DNA of 40,971 bases, taken from the NCBI RefSeq assembly GCF_004366595.1, contig NZ_SORE01000041.1, positions 1-40,971 on the forward strand. The letters are read 5' to 3'. The notes beneath the pieces are model-generated. The model did not search any database. It was given only the letters and a program-made list of their open reading frames with translations, and was not told the DNA's origin. Origin of the DNA: Paraburkholderia rhizosphaerae (GTDB taxonomy: Bacteria; Pseudomonadota; Gammaproteobacteria; Burkholderiales; Burkholderiaceae). The translations under genes were made by a program, and so were the position numbers. Shown here piece after piece: positions 28,820 to 36,746 of the stretch; positions within the stretch are counted from its first letter, which is position 1; each line of letters opens with the position of its first letter.

Positions 28820-28876
28820 CGCGGCCGCGACTCGTCACCGAGTCGTAGAAGTAGTTGAAATCGCAGTAGATTTCGC

Positions 28877-28904
28877 TTGCGAGACCGGGATTATTTGTTA
28901 TAAT
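28877..28904 (+). promoter_or_regulatory. Promoter of the spc operon
   Basis: TTGCGA (28877-28882) and a perfect TATAAT (28899-28904) are 16 bases apart. A 12-bp inverted repeat, GACCGGGATTAT (28883-28894) and ATAATCTCGGTC (28900-28911), one G-T pair, overlaps the spacer and the -10 box with a 5-base loop. A leader of roughly 245 bases up to rplN would follow. Confidence 0.8.
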
Positions 28905-28911
28905 CTCGGTC

Positions 28912-29157
28912 TTCCCTCGTTATGGGGGCCCAGCTGTGGCCTGCAGTTGGCAAAACAGCGGGCGAATCGTAGGTGGAAACCCTGGTGGGAAGATGGTTCG
29001 GGCGTCAGCCCAAGCCGAAAGATTCACCGGATTGCGATGGCGGGTTTCGTTTGCCGTCGCTGCCTGTTCTTACCCAAGCAGCCGCACGGCTGACGGGACC
29101 AAGACTGACCGGATGCGCCATGGTGGTGCAATCGGATTAAGTTGGGAAAAGTAAACC
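28912..29157 (+). promoter_or_regulatory. Long untranslated leader before rplN
   Basis: No supported gene lies here. The stretch carries small inverted repeats such as GGGCGTCAGCCC near 29006 and CAGCCGCACGGCTG near 29080. E. coli has no comparable long leader at this position. It may be regulatory or simply a spacer; I could not fold it. Confidence 0.35.
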
Positions 29158-29526
29158 ATGATCCAGACCGAAACTCGGCTTGAAGTGGCCGACAACACGG
29201 GTGCGCGTGAAGTCATGTGCATCAAGGTGCTCGGCGGCTCGAAGCGTCGTTATGCCAGCATCGGCGACATCATCAAGGTGAGCGTCAAAGAGGCAACGCC
29301 GCGCGGGCGCGTGAAGAAAGGCGAAATCTATAACGCCGTGGTGGTCCGCACCGCCAAGGGTGTGCGCCGTCAAGACGGCTCGCTGATCAAGTTCGACGGC
29401 AACGCCGCCGTGCTTTTGAATACCAAGCTTGAGCCTATCGGTACCCGTATTTTCGGGCCGGTCACGCGTGAGCTGCGTAGCGAACGTTTCATGAAGATCG
29501 TTTCGCTCGCGCCGGAAGTGCTGTAA
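29158..29526 (+). CDS. rplN: 50S ribosomal protein L14
   Basis: L14 forms part of an intersubunit bridge with 16S rRNA. The 122-residue protein starts IQTETRLEVADNTGAREVMC and carries the family block ALLIK-type segment YNAVVVRTAKGVRRQDGSLI. Length is the same as in other bacteria. First gene of the spc operon. Start ATG follows GGGAAAAGTAAACC. Confidence 0.97.
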   Translation: MIQTETRLEVADNTGAREVMCIKVLGGSKRRYASIGDIIKVSVKEATPRGRVKKGEIYNAVVVRTAKGVRRQDGSLIKFDGNAAVLLNTKLEPIGTRIFGPVTRELRSERFMKIVSLAPEVL

Positions 29527-29535
29527 GGAGCCGAG

Positions 29536-29844
29536 ATGAACAAGATTCGCAAAGGCGACGAAGTCATCGTCACGACCGGCAAGGACAAGGGCAAGCGCGG
29601 TGTTGTGCTGGCCGTTGGCGAAGAGCGGGTGACGGTCGAGGGCATCAACATCGCCAAGAAGCATGTGAAGCCGAACCCGATGAAGGGTACGACGGGTGGT
29701 GTGGAGGCGAAGGCTATGCCGCTGCACATCTCGAACGTCGCTCTCGTCGACGCGAATGGCAAGCCGTCGCGTGTTGGCATCAAGGTCGAAGGGGACAAGA
29801 AAGTTCGTTTCCTGAAGACGACCGGTGCCACGCTTGGCGCCTGA
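29536..29844 (+). CDS. rplX: 50S ribosomal protein L24
   Basis: L24 is an assembly-initiator protein at the tunnel exit. The 102-residue protein has the KOW motif KIRKGDEVIVTTGKDKGKRGVV near its start and NIAKKHVKPNPMKGTTGG (about 38-55). It starts with ATG 9 bases after the rplN stop. In E. coli the S8 feedback target lies in the following rplX-rplE gap, which here is only 16 bases. Confidence 0.97.
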   Translation: MNKIRKGDEVIVTTGKDKGKRGVVLAVGEERVTVEGINIAKKHVKPNPMKGTTGGVEAKAMPLHISNVALVDANGKPSRVGIKVEGDKKVRFLKTTGATLGA

Positions 29845-29860
29845 CGCTGCGGAGTAAAAA

Positions 29861-30400
29861 ATGGCACGTTTGCAAGAATTTTATAAAGAGAAGGTTGTTC
29901 CTGGCCTGATCGAGAAGTTCGGCTACAAGTCCGTCATGGAAGTGCCGCGCATCACCAAGATCACGCTGAACATGGGTCTTGGCGAAGCCGTCGCTGACAA
30001 GAAGATCATCGAGAACGCCGTTGGCGATCTGACGAAGATCGCGGGTCAGAAGCCGGTGATCACGAAAGCGCGTAAGGCAATCGCGGGCTTCAAGATTCGC
30101 CAGGGTTATCCGATCGGTGCGATGGTCACGCTGCGTGGCCAGGCGATGTACGAATTTCTCGACCGTTTTGTGACGGTTGCGCTCCCGCGTGTGCGCGACT
30201 TCCGTGGCGTGTCGGGCCGTGCATTCGATGGTCGTGGTAACTACAACATCGGTGTGAAAGAGCAGATCATTTTCCCCGAAATCGACTACGACAAAATCGA
30301 CGCGCTGCGTGGGCTGAACATCAGCATCACGACGACGGCGAAGACCGACGACGAAGCAAAGGCACTGCTCGCCAGCTTCAAGTTCCCGTTCAGAAACTGA
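29861..30400 (+). CDS. rplE: 50S ribosomal protein L5
   Basis: L5 binds 5S rRNA in the central protuberance. The 179-residue protein is of E. coli length and has the conserved VPRITKITLNMGLGEAVADKK and RVRDFRGVSGRAFDGRGNYN stretches. Start ATG follows GCGGAG. rpsN follows 7 bases later. Confidence 0.97.
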   Translation: MARLQEFYKEKVVPGLIEKFGYKSVMEVPRITKITLNMGLGEAVADKKIIENAVGDLTKIAGQKPVITKARKAIAGFKIRQGYPIGAMVTLRGQAMYEFLDRFVTVALPRVRDFRGVSGRAFDGRGNYNIGVKEQIIFPEIDYDKIDALRGLNISITTTAKTDDEAKALLASFKFPFRN

Positions 30401-30407
30401 GGTTACC

Positions 30408-30713
30408 GTGGCTAAACTGGCACTGATCGAACGTGAGAAGAAGCGTGCGCGCCTCGTCGCGAAGTACGCGGGCAAGCGCGCAGAGCTGAAGGCGATCATC
30501 GACGACGCGAGCAAGTCGGACGAAGAGCGTTATGCAGCTCGTCTGGACCTGCAACAACTGCCTCGCAATGCGAACCCGACGCGTCAACGCAACCGTTGCG
30601 CGATCACGGGTCGTCCGCGTGGCACGTTCCGTAAATTTGGGCTGGCTCGCAACAAGATTCGCGAAATCGCGTTCCGTGGCGAGATCCCTGGCCTGACCAA
30701 GGCGAGCTGGTAA
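30408..30713 (+). CDS. rpsN: 30S ribosomal protein S14
   Basis: S14 is a 30S head protein. The 101-residue form is the long, zinc-free type: only one Cys (C63, in RNRCAITGRPRG) remains where zinc forms have four. It starts with GTG at 30408 after GAGGTTACC. Translation follows closely from rplE. Confidence 0.97.
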   Translation: MAKLALIEREKKRARLVAKYAGKRAELKAIIDDASKSDEERYAARLDLQQLPRNANPTRQRNRCAITGRPRGTFRKFGLARNKIREIAFRGEIPGLTKASW

Positions 30714-30728
30714 TAGGAGAAACATAAG

Positions 30729-31124
30729 ATGAGCATGAGTGATCCTATCGCCGATATGCTGACTCGCATCCGCAATGCGCAGATGGTCGAGAAAGTTTCG
30801 GTGACAATGCCCTCGTCGAAGGTCAAGATTGCGATCGCGCAGGTCCTGAAGGACGAAGGTTACATCGAGGACTTCGCAGTGAAGTCCGAGGGCGCGAAGA
30901 CGGAGCTGAACATCGCTCTGAAGTACTACGCGGGTCGTCCGGTTATCGAACGCCTTGAGCGCGTGTCGAAGCCCGGCCTGCGTGTGTACCGTGGCCGCAA
31001 TGAAATTCCGCAGGTCATGAACGGCCTCGGCGTCGCGATCGTGTCGACGCCGAAGGGTGTGATGACGGACCGCAAGGCGCGCGCGACTGGCGTGGGCGGT
31101 GAAGTCATCTGCTACGTCGCTTAA
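30729..31124 (+). CDS. rpsH: 30S ribosomal protein S8
   Basis: S8 binds the central domain of 16S rRNA and in E. coli represses spc operon translation. The 131-residue protein opens with SMSDPIADMLTRIRNAQ and ends ATGVGGEVICYVA, as usual. Start ATG follows TAGGAGAAACATAAG. Confidence 0.97.
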   Translation: MSMSDPIADMLTRIRNAQMVEKVSVTMPSSKVKIAIAQVLKDEGYIEDFAVKSEGAKTELNIALKYYAGRPVIERLERVSKPGLRVYRGRNEIPQVMNGLGVAIVSTPKGVMTDRKARATGVGGEVICYVA

Positions 31125-31144
31125 GACCGAAAGGAGAGAGAAAC

Positions 31145-31675
31145 ATGTCTCGAGTAGGTAAAAGCCCGATCGTGCTGAAAGGCGCCGAAGTGGCTGTCAG
31201 CGACGAGCGTATTACCGTCAAGGGCCCGCTGGGTACGATCTCGCAAAACGCGAATCGCCTGGTGAAGGTGGTGAACGACAACGGCACGGTGAAGTTCGAG
31301 CCGGTTGACGAGAGCCGCGAAGCAAATGCGATGTCGGGCACGATGCGCGCACTGGTTGCAAACATGGTGAACGGCGTTACCAAGGGTTTCGAGCGCAAGC
31401 TGACGCTGGTTGGCGTTGGGTATCGTGCGCAAGCGCAAGGCGACAAGCTGAATCTGTCGCTGGGTTTCTCGCACCCGGTGGTGCACCAGATGCCGGAAGG
31501 CGTGAAGGCTGAAACCCCGTCGCAAACGGAAATCGTGATCAAGGGGATCGACAAGCAGAAGGTCGGCCAGGTTGCCGCGGAAGTGCGCGGTTACCGTCCG
31601 CCTGAGCCCTATAAGGGCAAGGGTGTGCGCTATGCCGACGAGGTCGTGATCCTCAAAGAAACGAAGAAGAAGTAA
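31145..31675 (+). CDS. rplF: 50S ribosomal protein L6
   Basis: L6 binds near the sarcin-ricin loop. The 176-residue protein has the two repeated L6 folds, with SRVGKSPIVLKGAEV at the start and the hallmark GVGYRAQAQGDKLNLSLGFSHPV in the middle; the tail PYKGKGVRYADE is conserved. Start ATG follows AAAGGAGAGAAAC. Confidence 0.97.
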   Translation: MSRVGKSPIVLKGAEVAVSDERITVKGPLGTISQNANRLVKVVNDNGTVKFEPVDESREANAMSGTMRALVANMVNGVTKGFERKLTLVGVGYRAQAQGDKLNLSLGFSHPVVHQMPEGVKAETPSQTEIVIKGIDKQKVGQVAAEVRGYRPPEPYKGKGVRYADEVVILKETKKK

Positions 31676-31687
31676 GGGTGCGCAATC

Positions 31688-32053
31688 ATGGATAAGACTC
31701 AATCTCGCCTGCGCCGCGCTCGTCAGACGCGTCTCAAGATCGCTGAGCTGCAGGTCGCACGCCTGGCTGTTCATCGCACGAACACGCACATCTATGCGCA
31801 AGTGTTCTCGCCGTGCGGCACGAAGGTGCTGGCTAGCGCGTCGACGCTTGAAGCTGAAGTGCGTGCGCAGCTCGCTGATGCGTCGGGTAAGGGTGGCAAT
31901 GTTGCTGCTGCGACCCTGATCGGCAAGCGTATTGCTGAAAAGGCCAAGGCTGCCGGCATCGAATCCGTCGCCTTCGACCGCTCGGGTTTCCGCTACCACG
32001 GCCGCGTGAAGGCGCTGGCTGATGCGGCGCGCGAAGCCGGGCTCAAGTTCTAA
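31688..32053 (+). CDS. rplR: 50S ribosomal protein L18
   Basis: L18 joins L5 in binding 5S rRNA in the central protuberance. The 121-residue protein has the basic start KTQSRLRRARQTRLKI and the C-terminal block VAFDRSGFRYHGRVKALADAAREAGLKF. Start ATG lies 12 bases after the rplF stop. Confidence 0.97.
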   Translation: MDKTQSRLRRARQTRLKIAELQVARLAVHRTNTHIYAQVFSPCGTKVLASASTLEAEVRAQLADASGKGGNVAAATLIGKRIAEKAKAAGIESVAFDRSGFRYHGRVKALADAAREAGLKF

Positions 32054-32068
32054 GGGAAGGAATTCGTC

Positions 32069-32587
32069 ATGGCAAAGATGCAAGCGAAAGTTCAGGCTGA
32101 CGAACGCGACGACGGCCTTCGCGAAAAGATGATCTCGGTCAACCGCGTGACCAAGGTGGTGAAGGGTGGCCGGATTCTTGGCTTCGCTGCACTGACCGTG
32201 GTTGGCGACGGCGATGGCCGTGTCGGTATGGGCAAAGGCAAGGCGAAGGAAGTGCCGGTTGCTGTCCAGAAGGCGATGGAACAGGCGCGCCGGAACATGT
32301 TCAAGGTGCCGCTCAAGAACGGCACGCTGCAACACGAAGTGCACGGTAAGCATGGCGCCTCGATGGTACTCCTCGCTCCGGCGAAGGACGGTACTGGCGT
32401 GATCGCTGGCGGGCCGATGCGCGCGGTGTTCGACGTGATGGGTGTGCAGAACGTCGTGGCAAAGAGCCACGGATCGACGAACCCGTACAACCTCGTTCGT
32501 GCGACTCTCGATGGTCTGCGCAAGCAGTCCACGCCGGCTGATATCGCGGCCAAGCGTGGTAAGTCCGTCGAAGATATTCTGGGCTAA
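32069..32587 (+). CDS. rpsE: 30S ribosomal protein S5
   Basis: S5 is part of the mRNA entry site and affects decoding accuracy and spectinomycin binding. The 172-residue protein has the double-stranded-RNA-binding fold with [19 protein letters not shown] (about 24-42) and [18 protein letters not shown]. Start ATG follows AAGGGAAGGAATTCGTC. Confidence 0.97.
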
Positions 32588-32598
32588 AGGTGGGCACG

Positions 32599-32781
32599 AT
32601 GTCTGAAAAAACTGTGAAGGTTCAGCTCGTCAAGAGCCTGATCGGCACCCGCGAATCGCACCGTGCAACGGTGCGCGGCTTGGGCCTGCGCCGACTCAAC
32701 TCGGTCAGCGAACTGCAGGACACGCCGGCTGTGCGCGGCATGATCAACAAGGTCTCGTACCTCGTTAAGGTCATCGGCTAA
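32599..32781 (+). CDS. rpmD: 50S ribosomal protein L30
   Basis: L30 is a small 50S protein present only in some bacteria. I chose the ATG at 32599, giving 60 residues that begin [16 protein letters not shown]; an in-frame GTG three codons earlier is less likely. AAAGGTGGG lies upstream. The family segment [14 protein letters not shown] is at about 23-36. rplO follows after 30 bases. Confidence 0.95.
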
Positions 32782-32811
32782 GCGGCTGATCGGGTACTCA
32801 AGGAGTTGATA

Positions 32812-33246
32812 ATGGAATTGAATAACCTGAAGCCGGCAGAAGGCGCGAAGCACGCAAAGCGTCGCGTTGGTCGCGGCATCGGCTCCGGCCTCGGCAAGAC
32901 CGCGGGTCGTGGTCACAAGGGTCAGAAATCGCGTTCGGGCGGCTTCCACAAGGTCGGCTTCGAAGGCGGTCAAATGCCTCTGCAGCGTCGTCTGCCGAAG
33001 CGCGGCTTCACGTCGCTGACGAAGGAATTCGTCGGTGAAGTGCGGTTGGGCGATCTCGAGAAGCTGCCGGTCGACGAAATCGATCTGCTGGCGTTGAAGC
33101 AAGCCGGGCTGGTCGGTGAGTTGACCAGGAGCGCCAAGATCATCGCGACGGGCGAGCTGAAGCGCAAGATCGTCGTGAAGGGTTTGGGTGCGACGAAGGG
33201 CGCGCGTGCTGCGATTGAAGCAGCGGGCGGCTCTTTTGCCGAGTAA
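32812..33246 (+). CDS. rplO: 50S ribosomal protein L15
   Basis: L15 is a late 50S assembly protein with a long basic N-terminal extension. The ATG at 32812 gives 144 residues, the E. coli length, starting ELNNLKPAEGAKHAKRR; the in-frame TTG at 32806 is rejected. AAGGAG sits 6 bases before the ATG. The Gly-rich GIGSGLGKTAGRGHKGQKSR stretch (about 22-41) is typical. Confidence 0.96.
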   Translation: MELNNLKPAEGAKHAKRRVGRGIGSGLGKTAGRGHKGQKSRSGGFHKVGFEGGQMPLQRRLPKRGFTSLTKEFVGEVRLGDLEKLPVDEIDLLALKQAGLVGELTRSAKIIATGELKRKIVVKGLGATKGARAAIEAAGGSFAE

Positions 33247-33292
33247 CGAGCAAGTCGATTGCCGTCACTAGCATTTGCATCGGAGAAGGTAC

Positions 33293-34642
33293 TTGGCTAA
33301 CAGTCCGAGTCTCGCAAAACCCGGTCGCAGCGCAGCGAAGTTCGGCGACCTGCGCCGGAGGGCGGTATTTTTGCTCCTGGCGTTGGTTGTCTACCGTATC
33401 GGCGCGCATATTCCGGTGCCGGGTATCGACCCGGATCAACTGGCGAAGTTGTTCCAGAGCCAGGCGGGCGGCATCCTGGGCATGTTCAACATGTTCTCGG
33501 GTGGCGCGCTTTCGCGATTCACGGTGTTTGCACTGGGGATCATGCCGTACATCTCGGCATCGATCATCATGCAGCTGCTGGCAATCGTGTCGCCGCAGCT
33601 GGAGGCGCTGAAAAAGGAAGGGCAGGCCGGGCAGCGGAAGATCACGCAATACACGCGCGTGTTCACTGTAGTGCTTGCGACGTTCCAGGCTTTCGGCATT
33701 GCGGTGGCGCTTGAGAATCAACCGGGCCTCGTGATTGATCCAGGCATGGTGTTTCGCCTGACGACAGTGGTGACGTTGGTGACCGGTACGATGTTCCTGA
33801 TGTGGCTAGGTGAGCAGATCACCGAGCGTGGTCTGGGCAACGGCATTTCGATCATCATTTTCGGTGGGATTGCTGCGGGATTCCCGAATGCGATCGGTGG
33901 CCTCTTCGAACTGGTCCGTACCGGCTCGATGTCGATCATCTCCGCAATTATCGTAGTCGCGTTGATTGCAGCTGTGACGTATGTGGTGGTGTTCATCGAA
34001 CGCGGTCAGCGCAAGATTCTGGTGAACTACGCGAAGCGGCAGGTGGGCAACAAGATTTACGGTGGCCAGTCGTCGCATTTGCCGCTGAAATTGAATATGT
34101 CGGGCGTGATTCCGCCGATCTTCGCATCGTCGATCATCCTGTTCCCGGCAACGATTCTGAGCTGGTTCAGCTCTGGATCGACGAGTGGTGGCTGGTTTGC
34201 CGACACGCTGCACAACGTGGCCGAAGCGCTCAAACCCGGCCAACCTGTGTATGTGTTGTTGTATGCGTTGGCGATCGTCTTCTTCTGCTTCTTCTACACC
34301 GCGTTGGTGTTCAACAGCAGGGAAACGGCCGACAACCTGAAGAAGAGTGGCGCATTCGTCCCGGGTATCCGTCCGGGCGACCAAACCGCGCGGTATATCG
34401 ACCGGATTCTCACGCGTCTGACGCTGGCCGGTGCGATCTATATCGTGTTCGTTTGCCTGCTGCCCGAATTTTTGGTGCTGCGCTGGAACGTGCCGTTTTA
34501 TTTTGGTGGAACGTCGCTGCTGATCATCGTCGTCGTCACCATGGACTTCATGGCGCAGGTGCAGTCGTACGTTATGTCGCAACAGTATGAATCGCTGCTG
34601 AAGAAAGCCAATTTCAAAGGCGGCGGCGTCCCAATGCGCTAA
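33293..34642 (+). CDS. secY: Preprotein translocase subunit SecY
   Basis: SecY is the protein-conducting channel of the Sec translocon in the inner membrane, working with SecE (1903-2283). I chose the TTG at 33293, after GGAGAAGGT, giving 449 residues beginning ANSPSLAKPGRSAAKFGDLRRR; no ATG is available nearby. Ten hydrophobic spans can be followed, with the plug and ISASIIMQLLAIVSPQLEALKKEG in the first half and FVPGIRPGDQTARYID in the cytoplasmic loop before span 9. Confidence 0.95.
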   Translation: MANSPSLAKPGRSAAKFGDLRRRAVFLLLALVVYRIGAHIPVPGIDPDQLAKLFQSQAGGILGMFNMFSGGALSRFTVFALGIMPYISASIIMQLLAIVSPQLEALKKEGQAGQRKITQYTRVFTVVLATFQAFGIAVALENQPGLVIDPGMVFRLTTVVTLVTGTMFLMWLGEQITERGLGNGISIIIFGGIAAGFPNAIGGLFELVRTGSMSIISAIIVVALIAAVTYVVVFIERGQRKILVNYAKRQVGNKIYGGQSSHLPLKLNMSGVIPPIFASSIILFPATILSWFSSGSTSGGWFADTLHNVAEALKPGQPVYVLLYALAIVFFCFFYTALVFNSRETADNLKKSGAFVPGIRPGDQTARYIDRILTRLTLAGAIYIVFVCLLPEFLVLRWNVPFYFGGTSLLIIVVVTMDFMAQVQSYVMSQQYESLLKKANFKGGGVPMR

Positions 34643-34649
34643 AGGACTT

Positions 34650-34868
34650 ATGGCCAAAGACGATGTCATCCAGATGCAGGGTGAAGTGATTGAAAACCTG
34701 CCTAACGCTACCTTCAGGGTAAAGCTGGAGAACGGCCATGTCGTATTGGGACACATCTCCGGAAAGATGCGGATGCACTACATCCGTATCCTGCCGGGCG
34801 ACAAGGTGACGGTTGAGTTGACGCCTTACGATCTGTCGCGTGCGCGGATCGTGTTCCGGGCGAAGTGA
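34650..34868 (+). CDS. infA: Translation initiation factor IF-1
   Basis: IF-1 occupies the 30S A site during initiation. The 72-residue single S1/OB domain protein has IQMQGEVIENLPNATFRVKLENG and GKMRMHYIRILPGDKVTVEL, as in all bacteria. The gene lies 7 bases after secY within the spc operon, a place common in betaproteobacteria. Burkholderia are known to carry a second infA elsewhere. Confidence 0.96.
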   Translation: MAKDDVIQMQGEVIENLPNATFRVKLENGHVVLGHISGKMRMHYIRILPGDKVTVELTPYDLSRARIVFRAK

Positions 34869-34888
34869 TTTGAAAAAAGGGTAATATC

Positions 34889-35005
34889 ATGAAAGTGATG
34901 GCATCGGTTAAGCGCATCTGCCGCAATTGCAAGATCATCAAGCGCAAAGGCGTTGTGCGCGTGATTTGCAGCTCTGATCCGCGCCACAAACAGCGTCAAG
35001 GCTGA
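34889..35005 (+). CDS. rpmJ: 50S ribosomal protein L36
   Basis: L36 is the smallest 50S protein. The 38-residue reading frame starts [16 protein letters not shown] and ends RHKQRQG. It is the zinc-binding form, with C11, C14, C27 and H33 all present. The start ATG follows AAAAGGGTAATATC. It ends the spc operon, 41 bases before rpsM. Confidence 0.95.
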
Positions 35006-35046
35006 ACGACGCGCTTTTGCTTGCGCTTTTTGTTTGAGGAAAAACA

Positions 35047-35412
35047 ATGGCTCGTATCGCAGGGGTGAATATCCCGAACCACCAGCATACCGAAATCGGC
35101 CTGACGGCTATTTACGGTATTGGCCGCACGCGCTCGCGCATTATCTGCGAAGCCGCTGGTGTGGCATTTTCGAAGAAGGTCAAAGACCTGAACGACGCAG
35201 ATCTCGAAAAGCTGCGTGAAGAAGTCGGCAAGTACATCGTCGAAGGTGATCTGCGTCGCGAGACGACGATGAACATCAAGCGCCTGATGGACCTCGGCTG
35301 CTACCGCGGCGTGCGCCATCGCAAGGGCCTGCCCCTGCGCGGTCAGCGTACGCGTACCAATGCGCGCACGCGTAAGGGTCCGCGTCGCGCAGCGCAATCG
35401 CTGAAGAAGTAA
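35047..35412 (+). CDS. rpsM: 30S ribosomal protein S13
   Basis: S13 is a 30S head protein that forms bridges to the 50S subunit and touches P-site tRNA. The 121-residue protein starts ARIAGVNIPNHQHTEIGLTAIYGIG and carries the basic tail RGQRTRTNARTRKGPRR. First gene of the alpha operon; ATG follows TTGAGGAAAAACA. No separate promoter is obvious, so it may be read from spc. Confidence 0.97.
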   Translation: MARIAGVNIPNHQHTEIGLTAIYGIGRTRSRIICEAAGVAFSKKVKDLNDADLEKLREEVGKYIVEGDLRRETTMNIKRLMDLGCYRGVRHRKGLPLRGQRTRTNARTRKGPRRAAQSLKK

Positions 35413-35439
35413 GCGAGACTGACAGTTACAGGAAAACGT

Positions 35440-35844
35440 ATGGCTAAGGCTTCGAACAACACCGCGGCGCAACGCGTTCGCAAGAAGGTCAAGAAGAACG
35501 TCGCCGAGGGCGTGGTTCACGTTCACGCGTCGTTCAACAACACCATCATCACGATCACCGATCGCCAGGGCAATGCGCTTGCCTGGGCGACCTCGGGTGG
35601 TCAGGGCTTCAAGGGTTCGCGTAAGTCGACCCCGTTTGCAGCTCAGGTGGCGGCCGAATCGGCTGGCCGTGTGGCGATGGAATACGGCGTTAAGAACCTC
35701 GAAGTGCGGATCAAGGGCCCGGGCCCTGGCCGTGAGTCCGCGGTGCGCGCGCTGCATGGTCTTGGTATCAAGATCACCGCGATCTCCGACGTGACGCCGG
35801 TTCCGCACAACGGTTGCCGTCCGCCGAAGCGCCGTCGTATCTAA
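35440..35844 (+). CDS. rpsK: 30S ribosomal protein S11
   Basis: S11 lies in the 30S platform near the mRNA exit. The 134-residue protein has GVVHVHASFNNTIITITD (about 25-42) and the C-terminal VTPVPHNGCRPPKRRR block. Length is within the family range (E. coli 129). A 154-base gap with strong hairpins follows before rpsD. Confidence 0.97.
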   Translation: MAKASNNTAAQRVRKKVKKNVAEGVVHVHASFNNTIITITDRQGNALAWATSGGQGFKGSRKSTPFAAQVAAESAGRVAMEYGVKNLEVRIKGPGPGRESAVRALHGLGIKITAISDVTPVPHNGCRPPKRRRI

Positions 35845-35861
35845 GACGCGCGATCGCTTGC

Positions 35862-35973
35862 GCCTGTTTCCGCCGGTTGTGGCATCGGCGGCGACAGGCC
35901 GCTTGCGTTATTGAATTGACTAAGCCCACCGTTCGACCCAAAGGGTTCGGACTAGCGTGAACGGAAGTTCACG
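35862..35973 (+). promoter_or_regulatory. Hairpin cluster in the rpsK-rpsD gap
   Basis: A hairpin pairs GCCTGT/ACAGGC and CCGCCG/CGGCGG (35862-35899) across a symmetric 2-base internal loop. A second, CGTGAAC/GTTCACG with a GGAA tetraloop, lies at 35956-35973, just before the rpsD ribosome binding site. No T run follows either, so terminators are unlikely. A feedback site for S4 is possible by analogy with the E. coli alpha operon, but there the site is before rpsM. Confidence 0.45.
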
Positions 35974-35998
35974 TGATCAAACATAGAAGGAAAGCAAC

Positions 35999-36622
35999 GT
36001 GGCACGCTATATCGGCCCTAAAGCCAAGCTGTCTCGCCGTGAAGGCACTGATCTGTTCCTGAAGAGCGCCCGTCGTTCACTCGCTGACAAGTGCAAACTC
36101 GACAGCAAGCCGGGCCAGCACGGCCGCACGTCGGGCGCGCGTACGTCCGACTACGGCACGCAGCTGCGCGAAAAGCAAAAAGTGAAGCGGATCTACGGCG
36201 TTCTCGAGCGTCAATTCCGTCGCTATTTCGCCGAAGCCGATCGTCGCAAGGGCAACACGGGCGAAAACCTGTTGCAACTGCTTGAGTCGCGCCTCGACAA
36301 CGTGGTGTATCGCATGGGCTTCGGCTCGACGCGCGCTGAAGCGCGTCAGCTGGTGAGCCACAAGGCGATCACCGTGAACGGCTCGGTCGCGAACATTCCG
36401 TCGCTACAAGTGAAGGCTGGCGACGTGGTCGCAGTGCGCGAGCAGGCGAAAAAGCAGGCTCGCATTCTTGAAGCGGTCTCGCTGGCTGAGCAAGGCGGTA
36501 TGCCGAGCTGGGTGTCTGTCGATTCGAAGAAATTCGAAGGCACGTTCAAGCAGATGCCGGAACGTAGCGACATCGCTGGCGATATCAACGAAAGCCTGAT
36601 CGTCGAATTGTATTCGCGCTAA
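35999..36622 (+). CDS. rpsD: 30S ribosomal protein S4
   Basis: S4 starts 30S assembly and, in E. coli, represses the alpha operon. The 207-residue protein is the zinc-free form (a single Cys, C32) and has the S4 RNA-binding domain around RLDNVVYRMGFGSTRAEARQLVSHKAI (about 98-124). It starts with GTG at 35999 after GAAGGAAAGCAAC. Confidence 0.97.
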   Translation: MARYIGPKAKLSRREGTDLFLKSARRSLADKCKLDSKPGQHGRTSGARTSDYGTQLREKQKVKRIYGVLERQFRRYFAEADRRKGNTGENLLQLLESRLDNVVYRMGFGSTRAEARQLVSHKAITVNGSVANIPSLQVKAGDVVAVREQAKKQARILEAVSLAEQGGMPSWVSVDSKKFEGTFKQMPERSDIAGDINESLIVELYSR

Positions 36623-36746
36623 TCGGATTGACGGCCGGGGTACCCTGATTGCGTTGCGCAAGGGGGCGCCTCGGCTGTTTATTTTCAGGTTGTTACCGGT
36701 CAGCCTTATCGGTGTAACGAGCCGAGGGTATTGAAAAGGAAAACCT

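Noticed and set aside
28936..29154. 72-codon GTG frame filling the rplN leader and ending three bases before rplN
   Set aside because: No recognisable family, odd composition and no supporting conservation evidence; the leader explanation is simpler. Ribosome profiling could change this.
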